The notes beneath the pieces are model-generated. The model saw only the letters and a program-made list of their open reading frames with translations. It did no database searches and was not told the origin of the DNA. Below are positions 1-9,045 of a DNA stretch of 20,000 nt, in pieces. This stretch comes from Chromera velia (lineage: Eukaryota; Sar; Chromeraceae). Location: assembly GCA_018398765.1 (NCBI GenBank), contig JAHBMJ010000149.1:1-20000 (forward strand), written 5' to 3'. The position numbers and the translations under genes were made by a program. The stretch's first letter is position 1, and every line of letters begins with the position of its first letter.

Positions 1-16
1 CCCCCCCCCCCCCCCC
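1..16. repeat. Poly-C run at window edge
   Basis: The window opens with an uninterrupted run of 16 C. It is a simple homopolymer and may be cut by the window edge or reflect a contig end. No function is inferred. Confidence 0.9.
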
Positions 17-236
17 TCTGTTTTTCTTTGGACCGCATGGAGGACTGCACTAATGAACCAAGATATAAGGGAAGAAACAAAGCAAAGGAGACAGCTACCT
101 GCAGTGAAAGACATGAAATGAGGGCCCCTTTAGCAGAGCCAGTCTTCCTTCTCTTTTGTTTTCTGTTTCGCCTGTACCCCCATCCCATCCCGCCAACCGG
201 TTTGCCCTCCTGTTCCTGTGTGCCCCTAATTCATTT

Positions 237-440
237 ATGACGCACGAGGTGAGTAAGTCCTCCTCGATATTCTCTCTTTTCTCCCGCTCTTTCTCTTTTT
301 GCATGTTTTTAATGCCTCCTTCCCATCACCGAATGAATCAATGGCGAAGAAAAGTGCAGAGCAGAGAAACGGGAGCGGATTTCAAGCCGTTGCCAGATCA
401 GACCATGTGTTTGTGCTTCGTTGTTAAAGTTAGCGAGTGA
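237..440 (+). other. Possible terminal exons of a plus-strand gene
   Basis: A strong donor-like site (GAG followed by GTGAGT) lies at 249. A TGCAG acceptor-like site ends at 358. Joining them in phase 0 reads through to a TGA at 438-440 and gives a short tail ending in KPLPDQTMCLCFVVKVSE. The upstream part would run into the window edge or begin at the ATG at 237. The acceptor has no good pyrimidine tract next to it and I recognise no protein family, so this is only a candidate 3' end of a gene that would converge on the zinc-finger gene. The rest of 1-854 shows nothing else I can support. Confidence 0.2.
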
Positions 441-854
441 GAAGAAGAAGGAGAAAAGAGGGTAAGACAAATCGAAGGATGCATGGAGGGAGGGAGAAAA
501 ACCACACCCACGGTAAACGTATGTGTGTATCTGGTGCGTGTAAGTGCGGGCACACATTGAAAAAATAAACACATAAAAAAAAAAGGCAAGCACGAGCAAA
601 TCAGAGGGCCATCCAACAAAGAGAGAGAAAAGTTTGGTGAAAGACTTGGGTGGAAGTGCACAGAAAGAAATATGCACAACTTCTCATGACATCGTTTCAC
701 CGCACTTCATCGTTTCTCTGCTCATTTGCTCCTAATCTCAGGTCACACCCCCCAACCCTTTTCTTTCCTTCAGAAGATTCCTTCGAGGACATAAATGAGT
801 TTTTTGGCCCCTCACATCCTTCACTCGCCCCACTTCTTCCCTTGCACCCTCCCC

Positions 855-2615
855 TCAACTCTCTTCCCGGCTCTCCTCTGTCTCCCCCTGCTGTTGCTGG
901 AACGACCCCCCCTGCCCCTGAGTTGTCGTCACCGTCACCTGCTCACCCCCCAGACCGTCAAAGCCCTGAAGGCCCAGAGGCACGGGGAGGGCATCGATAG
1001 GGATCCCTTGGTGCTTGTGTCCTCCTGAAGAGGGCAAAGAGGGGCGGGGAGGCAATCCGCTTCCTTCCTCCTCATACGGGGGGGGGATATTCGGCTGGAT
1101 GTTCGTCTGGATCGTCAGAGGGTTGGCCGTCATGGGGTAAGAAGGGGTGCGGTTGTTGCTGCCCTCCACCCACTCACGGAGACTATTCGCAGCGTGACCT
1201 GAAAAGGGAACGCGCTCCTGAGAGTGAGAAGCCCAGGGGGCAACGCCAGTCACGTCCTCATTCTGGCCTGCTCGGGGTCCCCTTCGGTTCATGTTGGGGG
1301 GGATGTTATTGGAACGAGGAGGTGCAAATTGGTGCATCTGGAGGTATGCGTCGGTTCTGAGACGAGGGTCCGAGAAGGACTGGATCTGCTGTGGTTGGTT
1401 CGACGCGTTCATGTTGTGGTGTGCCGATTGCTGGATGGGGGGTTGCCTTGCTGCGAATCTGCTGATCAAGTTTCGAGGGTCTCGCATCGGAATGCCCCCC
1501 TGGACCTTGGGATGGGGGGTGAGCTCTGGGATGGAGTCGGAGAGCTTGTTGAACTCGTCCCTTGCCTGGTACATCTCTGCAGAGATATCGGTACACATAG
1601 TCATACAGCATTTGTGAGGTATGACGATGCGTTGCTGTACAATTTCGAGCTTTCTGTGATTTCCTCTGTCTCCTGAACAAACGCAAGGGAAAAGAAGGGA
1701 GACAGGGAGGAGGGCTGCGGACAGAAGAGGCCAAATCAGAGTGAGAGTAAGAAAAAATGGCGTAGAGCTTCCACAGACGGACGTGTTCCATCTCCAACTC
1801 ATCAATATGAGTGTAGACCGGTTCGACCTTTCTTCTACTACCCAACGTGCTGCTGTACATAGACGGAAAGAAGCTGCCAAGCGACAGAAGGTTGAGCACT
1901 GTAGCTGACGTACCACTGGTGTCATGGGAGAAAGCGCAGTGAGGCAGTCGGGGGCACGGTTGGTTCTGCACAACAGGAGAGAAGGGGCAGAAATGAGTGT
2001 ACACAGACAACAGGGAACTGTTGGTCCTTCAGGAGAAAATGATACCAGTAGAAGGGAGTCTGTATATACATTAGAAGGGGCACTGCTGGTGCTGTAGCAA
2101 AGAACGAAAGTGGAGCGAATGAAGTTGCTGTGTTGTGTTGATTGAACGGGCTTTGAACTTACAGTCAGAAGGAACAGCAAAGATCTTTTCGTCGGATTGA
2201 CAGAAAACTTTGCGGGAGTACAAGGAAAGGACTGGGGCATGTTGGACCACAGAAGGTTGTGAATCTCTGATCCACCTTGGAAACAATGAGTGAGAGGTCT
2301 GGTGCCGGGCTCACCTTCGCAGTGTATGCGCAAAGGTCCATTTTGCGGAGGTCGGGTCTCGGTCTGAGTTCGTTGACGGAATGTGCAAAGTTGCACTTGT
2401 CCCCCAAGACACAGTTGCCGTATGGGAAGTGCCAGCACATCTTGGTCTTTGTTGCCCACTTTTTCCTGCAGTTATGGATCAAGACAAGCGTGCAGAGCTT
2501 CATACTCTCCACAACAACAGTACGTCCCGATGCATGCATAGGCTTGTGTATCCCTCTGTGTACACGAATCCACTGACTTGTTGTGAGCAATTGCGGGATC
2601 CCTTGAAGAGGCCAT
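855..2615 (-). CDS. Tandem CCCH zinc-finger protein, 4 exons
   Basis: Exons on the minus strand are 2615-2578, 2465-2315, 1965-1914 and 1672-855. All introns are GT-AG and the phases agree (2, 0, 1). The total is 1059 nt, or 352 residues plus TGA. The product starts MASSRDPAIAHN. Finger 1 is C23-C31-C37-H41 (CX7CX5CX3H). Finger 2 is C58-C67-C73-H77 (CX8CX5CX3H). The 16-residue linker contains the NELRPRP lead-in typical of TTP/ZFP36-like proteins. Finger 2 is split by intron 2 after CAYTAK, and the small third exon supplies its last Cys, Cys and His. Residues beyond about 82 are Gln-, Pro- and Asn-rich and look disordered, ending in a Gln/Glu-rich tail. Known family role: binding AU-rich or U-rich mRNA to control stability or translation, in cytoplasm or nucleus. 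The exact target is unknown. The start is the only ATG found that joins in phase to the first finger through a GTCAGT donor. An alternative is that the second exon extends upstream to an ATG at about 2590 without splicing. Confidence 0.8.
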
Positions 2616-3302
2616 GGTTTCCTTTGTCGGTCAGAAGGGACTCAGTGAAAAGAATACAGATAAAAGGGCAGAACGCAATCAGCACAGCCAGCGACTACAA
2701 ATATATATACTCTCTTCTTCCGATCGAGCTTGTCGAGTGATCGATACGATCTGTATACGTCTTTCAGTCAACTTGCTTCGATGGATGCACACTCACTCAC
2801 TCACTCACTTACTCACTGCAAATCACTGTGATTCAACCTCACTGGGGTTCGAACGTCAGCAGATGAGACCTCGTGTGTCTCTCCGACGTGCTTTCTGGCT
2901 GGGAAGTGTCCGCTTGGCTCGATCTTTGATATCGCACAGCGCGCTCGTAAAAGAATGCGTGCGCGACCCTTTTTGTACACACCAACATCGGCCTTATCCT
3001 GGAACAAATTTTTGTCAAAAATCATGTATCATATGTATTGTATCGAAATTCATCGATAAATGCCATGGACAAATCGATCATTCCGTGCAGTCCAGGTGAC
3101 ACTGATCTGTGTGATTGTAACTGGCAAGCGGGTACTCTGAAAGACAGATCAAAGGAGGCGAGTGGTCAGAAAAGTTTCCTGTTTAGATTCCCCCAAGCAA
3201 TTAAGCAGCCTTTGGACCGACCGGACATTCCGGAGGATTTCCACGTCGAGCTCCCCACCGTACCTACACTCACAGTCTGAGCGACAGACTTGCAGCTAGA
3301 TC
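2616..3302. promoter_or_regulatory. Shared upstream region of two divergent genes
   Basis: These 687 bp separate the start codons of the minus-strand zinc-finger gene and the plus-strand LRRC23-like gene, so they should hold both 5' UTRs and promoters. A TATATATAT run at about 2700-2708 lies some 85 bp upstream of the zinc-finger ATG on its strand. A CACT/ACTC tetranucleotide repeat lies at 2789-2817. No transcription start can be fixed from sequence alone, and I see no convincing gene inside. Confidence 0.5.
2789..2817. repeat. (ACTC)n microsatellite
   Basis: About six tandem copies of a CACT tetranucleotide with one variant unit, in the divergent intergenic region. It is a simple repeat. 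Confidence 0.85.
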
Positions 3303-4468
3303 ATGGCGGAAGAAGCGGCAATTCTGGCAAAGGACGTTCTGAGGAACAGTCTCTCCCAAATATCCAAAACCGTCGGTGCGTTGTGGGTCCATCTCTTTTC
3401 TTCACCGCCGCTGTACATGCATGCAATCTAACCATACACGTATTCATGCATGTTCATGAATATATACATATATGTTCATACAAGATCGATCTCTTCGATG
3501 ATCTTTGCAACCGTCTACGCTTCCCTCTCATTGCCTCTCCCTGCAGACGGGTCTGGGTATGCGTTCATCAGACTCAATTGCGCGGTGAGTGCCTCGATGT
3601 TCCTCTTTCTGCATATACACTGTTGCTGCACCGTTTTTATGCGGTTGAATTGGTGCTCCATGCCCTCCTGTCTCTCCGCGTAAGGTTTCCACGAATAGTC
3701 AGTCCCCTGTCTTTTTTCCTGCCTTCCTGGATTGCTGCTCCTTTATCCTTTGCCTCTGTTCTCCCCCCTTTTCCATCACCCCTTCAGTCCATCATGAACA
3801 TGAATTCGAAACAACATGCGTTCCCTTTGAAGTGGCACGCTACGAATGTACTAATGTAAGTAGTCAGAGCACTATCAATCACCTAAAGGTCCCTTCTTAT
3901 TCGATATGAGGGGCTGAGTAGCCATTTTCTCGCTCTTGCCTCACTCAATCAGGAAACGAAGTGTACGCATGGCCCTTCTCAGTCTGTCCTCCTCTCTTCT
4001 CTTCTTCTTGTGCATGTCCTCTCAGGACAAAGGCATCCAGGTGGTGCCTGAGTTCCTCAACGAGTACAAACACCTGAGGTACATCGACGTCTCCAAGAAC
4101 CAAATTCCAGACATTCTTCCCTGTAAGTCCGCAGAGAGGGACCGGAAAGTGGGAGGGGCGCTGTAGAAAGAGAACTCGAAAGAGACATTTTCTTTCCCTG
4201 TTTTTGTCCTTCTCCTTCTTCTCCTGGTGCTCTTGATCTTTCCTTTTCTTGTTTTCTTCTGTGGAGTATGCGTAAATGCTGTTTTGAGAAATCATGAGAG
4301 TTCGGATAAGCATGATGACCATGCGTCATTCTGAACAAATGCTGTTTTAATCTGTGCAGTCACCCAATTGCCTCATGTGATCTCCTTGGCGGCCAACACG
4401 AACGCCCTGACGACCCTTGAACCCTTCAAGGAGCCCTGCATGCCCTACTGCCAGGTAAATTGGTGCAA

Positions 4469-4509
<41 letters not shown>

Positions 4510-7376
4510 TACGCATGTATGTGTTGACCACCCCCCCCCCCCCCTCCCGGACACGTTTCATGGCCCCTTTATGATGTACTTCCGGGTCATATGCCTTCTT
4601 TCTCTGTACCTCCCTTTTCGATTGTCAAGCATTAACTCTGCAGGCATACATGCTCAACCCATCATCGACAAGAGCTGAGGAGTGTCTGCTTCAATCCATG
4701 TCGGTGTTCAAGTGCTTGAGTCCCCCTACATATCTGTCTGAGTGCATGGATGCAGGTGGTGAACATGTCAGAAAACCAAATCACAAAGCTTGGGCCAATC
4801 AAACTGGACAGGCTGACAGACCTCAATCTCAGCAGTCAGTCCTTCACTTCTTCCTTCGTCTCCCTCCGTCTTGTCTGCAGCACTCTAGTACTGCCTCTTC
4901 CCTCTTTTGTCTGTCTTGAGCTTTCTGAGTTTGACTTCATTAGAGAGTTGTGCCAAAAGACCTGCCCCCCGCAGGCAGTTTGCTGTCACTTACTTACTCA
5001 CTTTCTACCCTTCAAAAGGAATGGATGGAAGGAAGGAAGAGCGAAAGAGAAAGACCCAGCCCACACGTCCTATAAAAAGTCGCAGTCGGATACTCAGACA
5101 ATTTATGTGTGCTTGTCCAAAGAGGTCTGTGTTCATGCGTGTTCCCCGCGCGCGCGTGTGTGTTTGTGTGTGTGTGTGTGCGTGTATGTATGTGTGCGTG
5201 TGTGTATGTATGTGCAGAGAACGAAATCGCGGCAGTGGAAGAGTTTGATGGCCACCCGACACTTCAGACCCTGAGCCTCAGTGGCAACAAACTGAAGGCC
5301 TGCGACGGCATTGCCAACATGCCCGTCTTGAAGTCTCTGGTCATGTCGGGTCTGTCAAATTCACATCCGACGAGAATAATTGTCGTGTGTGCTCGGACAG
5401 ACTGGAAAGTCATTGGCGTGCAGTCCGTCTCAAATCCGTACATCACTCCACTTTCATTCCTCCCCTTCTCCACATTGCCTGTCCAATCGTTAGCCAGAAA
5501 CCTCAGGAGGCCAAGAGAGGGGTGGGAAATAACGGAATATGTGTTTTTGTGTGGTGCTCGGAGGAACAGATTGCGAGAAGGTGAGAAATCAGCACAGAAT
5601 AAAAACGCAAGAGAATCACTTTACCTCCTCCCTGTGTGCATGCAGAGAACGAGATCAACAACACAACCGCACTGGCAGAGCTGCCCGAATTAGAGGTGCT
5701 GGACCTCTCAACCAACAAGGTCGGTCAGTCCAGCACTACTAGTCAACCAATTCAAGCACCAGAAGAAAGAAGCCTTTGAAGTGACCAAAGTGATTGAATG
5801 CCGAGATGAAGTTGATGACTCAAGCAATCTGGCACGGAGATGAAAATCCCCGTCGTTGCGAATGAATGAAAACATTGCCTGTCTTCTTCCCTCCGCTCCC
5901 CCCCTCCTCTCTGCCTCCTGCAGTTGACGACCCTCGACGGCTTCAAGGGGGTCCCCAACATCACTGCTCTCCACATCAAGTCAGTCAGTCGCTCAGTCAG
6001 TCGGCCAGACAAAGAAAAAGGCATCAAATGCCCAGAAAAGGACGTTGAAGTGTGTGTATGAGAGAGGGAGAGACAGAGAGACAAAAAAAGGGGGAGATTG
6101 CGTGCGCATGGGGCCTGTACGGGTGGTGCCGGATGAAGAGAACGCAACAAAAGACAGTAATGAAACGAAGAGACGATGTCCCATTTTTGCAGATGTGCAC
6201 TTCTTTTTCCTTCATTATTTCCTCCTTTCTTTTGCCGTTTCGTTCGTTCATGTGACTTCTTTGTCCGCCCTTTCTTTGCTTAATTGCGTGTGCAGAGAGA
6301 ATCAGGTGACAGACGTGAAGGAATTTGAGAAACTTCGAGTCCTCCCAAAGCTCAGGGTCCTCTCAGCAGACGGTCTGTCATTATGAGCACCCAAGTGCCG
6401 CTGCTCTTTTTACGGCAAGCAGAAGAGAAACACGATTTGTGATCTGTGTCTGCTCTCTCTCTCAACTGTTTGCCTGTCCCTATTTCTTTCTATGCACTCA
6501 AAATGTACACACACATTTGAAGTTCCTTATCATTGAGGGAAATGATGCTTAAATGATCCCTTAATTTCTGAATCTTCCTTTTTGCTCTGTGTCCACCTTC
6601 TTTGCGTGTATCTGCTTCGTTGAATGAAAGTGCCGGCACGAGACATGGAAAGCAGAAAAGGAAAAAAGGCAGAACGAAGGAAAGTCATGCAGTCCGAGAG
6701 AAGCAATTCAGACACGAAGGATGCACTCCAGGAACGAAGCAAAAATTGCCTCCATACATGCGTGCGCAGGAAATCCAGCATGCGAGATTGAGAATTTCCG
6801 TGTGGAGGTAGGTCCGTTTGTTGAATGCAGTTTTAGGTCTGCAGGAAAGCAAGTAACCATCTTTCATCTTTCTCTTGTGTGGAGTTCTGTTCCTTGCTTG
6901 GGCATTCGTGTTCAATTCTTTGTGGATTATGTTCTCCTGTAGGTAACTTGAAAAGGCTTTTTTGTGTTCTGACGGTTTGATATTCTTTGACGAGACCTTT
7001 ACTACCAGTGCTTTCCCTTCTTCGAAAAGGTTGTTCATGTCGGTTTCTTTCGACACTGCTCTATTCCTTCGTGTCTCCATAAGTAATGTCATTTTCAGAA
7101 GCACCATTGCAGCCCCATCTTTGGGCCGTTTCTGAGACTGACGGTGTGTATTTGGTTTCTTTCTGCAGCTGCTGTTGATTCTGGAGCGTCTGACAGAAAT
7201 CAACGGAGAGCTGGTGACTGACGAGGAGAGGGAGGCCGCAAAGGAGCTGCAGGAGACCAGAAGGAAAGAGAAGGAGGTCAGTCAGCAGGACCGGTATCGG
7301 GGAGGGAAGAAAAATGAAATGTGTGGAGAAGCAACAGAAGGACAAAAAGAAAGGAGGAAGATACAAAAAGAAGGGG

Positions 7377-7431
<55 letters not shown>

Positions 7432-7940
7432 AGAGGGAGAGGGAGAGAGGCAGAGAGACAGACCTACAGTCAGATTGCAAAGTACAGAGAGAGGTAGACG
7501 GGCAGACCGGCATGCATACATCCTGGCAGAGAGAAAGACATGTTCAAAAAAGGGAGTCAGGCAAGAAAGCAGACAGACAGACAGACAGACAGTCAGTCAG
7601 TTGGATCAAAGAATGGAGTGCTGGACATGGGGACGCATCAGCTTTAATCAATGAATCTCCTCTTCTTATTTCATAGAGTGACGCACATTCGTGTTGTTGC
7701 ATCTTCCCCCAGGGCTGCCGATCTCTCGGCTTCAAGATCTTCTGGCTGGTTGCTGCCAGAAATACTTTTGTGTTCTCACTGCGTTATTTTGCTTGTTTCT
7801 CGTCTTCCTCGATCAAATTCCATTGCACGTGTTCTCTTTTCTCGTCTGGCCCTTTTCTTGAATGACACCTGCAGGAGGCTGAAGCTGCAGCCAAGGCGGC
7901 AGAAGAGGCTGCAGCAAATGGAGAAGGAGGGGGAGAGTGA
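3303..7940 (+). CDS. LRRC23-like leucine-rich-repeat radial spoke protein, 12 exons
   Basis: Exons: 3303-3375, 3547-3584, 4026-4122, 4360-4454, 4756-4834, 5218-5349, 5646-5719, 5924-5979, 6296-6372, 6770-6807, 7169-7276, 7875-7940. Every intron is GT-AG and all phases match. The sum is 933 nt, or 310 residues plus TGA. The N-terminus (about 1-40) has a GYAFIRLNC segment. Nine LRRs follow from about residue 50 to 243, with cores such as LRYIDVSKNQI, LTDLNLSKNEI, LQTLSLSGNKL, LEVLDLSTNKL and LRVLSADGNPA. After the LRR cap comes a charged helix (LLLILERLTEINGEL) and an Ala/Glu-rich end. The layout and the HLRYIDVS region match LRRC23 as I remember it, an axonemal radial spoke component (RSP15 in green algae); the human protein is about 343 residues. 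Inferred role: radial spoke assembly in a motile flagellum. ANP32-like LRR proteins are a less likely alternative because there is no long acidic tail. The start is the first ATG in frame with the conserved N-terminal segment. Confidence 0.85.
4471..4507. repeat. (CA)n microsatellite in LRRC23-like intron 4
   Basis: A 37-bp perfect CA dinucleotide run about 16 bp after the exon 4 donor. A run of 14 C follows at 4531-4544 in the same intron. Both are simple repeats. Confidence 0.95.
5147..5214. repeat. GT/GC-rich dinucleotide tract at the exon 6 acceptor
   Basis: The end of intron 5 is an alternating purine-pyrimidine tract: a short CG run, then GT repeats with TATG interruptions, reaching the TGTGCAG acceptor at 5211-5217. 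It occupies the place where a pyrimidine tract is normally found. Confidence 0.9.
7370..7464. repeat. GA-rich simple repeat in LRRC23-like intron 11
   Basis: Purine-only GA and GGGAGA repeats in the 598-bp intron between exons 11 and 12. Overlapping open frames here (Arg/Glu-rich on plus, Ser/Leu/Pro-rich on minus) are repeat artefacts. A (CAGA)n run at 7570-7592 that turns into CAGT units is in the same intron. Confidence 0.9.
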
Positions 7941-8402
7941 ATTGCTTTCATGGACACGACACAACTATAGGGAGTGGCAGGAGGCAAGCAGAACGCGATG
8001 CAGAGTCTATGCAGACATTTCCGGGTGCGGCGGTGCGCGGTTTCTGCTGTACATTGACTTCAAATCTAGATTCGAATCTATGAGAGAACATGGCTGGAGG
8101 TTGCATTCCATTCTTCTTTACACTATACAGTGGCATACACTGCTGTTTCTCTGTTGTGGTGCCTAGTTGACCTGAGGAAGAGATTGTGATATAAGAAAAA
8201 CTTGAACAACCCGTGTACAAATTTTAAAGTGTTTAACTCAAAAGTTTAAATAGAATCTGATGATTATCTTACAAATCTGACTCGGACACACATAGTAACA
8301 GTTCGAATTTCTTAATTACACTTCATATTTTATAAGTGGAACAAAAATGATAAAAAAACTATAGTAAAAAAATGATATCATTTTTTTTATCATTTTTTTT
8401 TT

Positions 8403-8526
8403 TAAGAACTACAAAGAGTTAGAAGTCCACTGCATACTAAACATGCTAAGAGATCTATAGTTGGCTGTGCGTTAAGCGGTATTACTAGTTTGAGGTTTTG
8501 AACTTCTAACTCTTTATAGTTCTTTA
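8403..8526. repeat. Imperfect inverted repeat (hairpin or MITE-like)
   Basis: The arm at 8403-8428 (core ACTACAAAGAGTTAGAAGT) is the near-perfect reverse complement of 8500-8526 (core ACTTCTAACTCTTTATAGT). There are about three mismatches over 26 bp and a 71-bp loop. It sits in the AT-rich spacer. No transposase is encoded and no target duplication is clear, so it may be a small MITE-like unit or a transcript hairpin. Confidence 0.6.
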
Positions 8527-8598
8527 AACTTGATTTCAGTTACTTAAAAACAATGTGTAGAACTGAGTATAAAATTTGATGTCAATTTTTAAAAGTGT

Positions 8599-8602
8599 AC
8601 CT
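8599..8602. repeat. Target-site duplication, left copy (ACCT)
   Basis: The four bases ACCT directly precede the TG end of the left LTR. The same four bases directly follow the CA end of the right LTR at 13361-13364. This is the expected integrase footprint for a 4-bp duplication. Confidence 0.7.
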
Positions 8603-9033
8603 TGCTTTGTCCCTTCTGTCCGGCCACCTTATGGCGTCCAGACAGAAGGTAAAGCGAGGATAAGAACCTTAGGAAGATCTAGAGAAGGAACGTGAGTAAC
8701 ACTCAGTCAGGAAACAGTTTACAGAAAGTTTATTTCTAGAGCGATCTGGGATTTCAATCAGCTGGATTCATTCTATTATACACGGTTTCTGCTCATTCCT
8801 CTCTCTCAGACTCTAGAGCTCTCTTGATCTGTGACGAACAGACATCAGACTCAAACGATGCTATCCGTTGCTTGAGTAACATGTTGCATGCTTGAATACA
8901 AAGGTCAGACTCGATCGACTTCAACAACTATGATCGACGGCGGAGCCTGGCGTCGGCACGCAGACTTAGACTCATTCAGATATACAGCGCATGCGAGGGT
9001 CCAGAGGGCGGCGCCACAGGGTAGGACTCCACA
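8603..9033 (-). repeat. LTR (3' LTR by inferred orientation)
   Basis: 431 bp starting TGCTTTGTCC and ending CTCCACA on the plus strand. It aligns end to end with 12900-13360, with about a dozen substitutions by eye, mostly transitions, and a single 30-bp gap after 8939. The Met-initiated frame beginning at 8888 overlaps this LTR and is not supported as a gene. Confidence 0.85.
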
Positions 9034-9045
9034 GATCCCCCCCGG
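9034..9045 (-). promoter_or_regulatory. Candidate polypurine tract
   Basis: On the minus strand CCGGGGGGGATC abuts the TGTGGAGTCC start of the 3' LTR. A G-rich tract in this place is where plus-strand DNA synthesis is primed in LTR elements. The seven-G run is the supporting feature. Confidence 0.45.

Larger units (their letters stand above)
7941..8602. other. Gene-free spacer, AT-rich from about 8180
   Basis: The first 200 bp probably hold the 3' UTR of the LRRC23-like gene. From about 8180 the base composition shifts sharply to AT-rich, with poly-A and poly-T runs around 8345-8403. The stretch ends at the LTR element insertion point. I see no gene here. Confidence 0.6.

Noticed and set aside
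1757-1836. Possible extra zinc-finger-gene exon with DELEMEHVRLWKLYAIF
   Set aside because: The acceptor and donor choices I tested give lengths that are not multiples of three, breaking the phase-1 join between 1914 and 1672. Skipping it keeps the frame intact.
855-2459. 534-codon minus-strand frame read as one continuous protein
   Set aside because: Only its last part (1672-855) is an exon. Upstream it is in the wrong frame for the zinc fingers and crosses clear introns with pyrimidine tracts.
2840-2860. GGTTCGAAC resembling a tRNA B box
   Set aside because: No A box, acceptor stem or anticodon arm at the right distance.
4368-4574. Short frame including (CA)n and poly-C
   Set aside because: Only 4360-4454 is exon; the rest is intron 4 microsatellite translation.
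7175-7676. Arg/Glu-rich plus frames and Ser/Leu/Pro-rich minus frames around the GA repeat
   Set aside because: They run from exon 11 into intron 11 and are generated by simple repeats.
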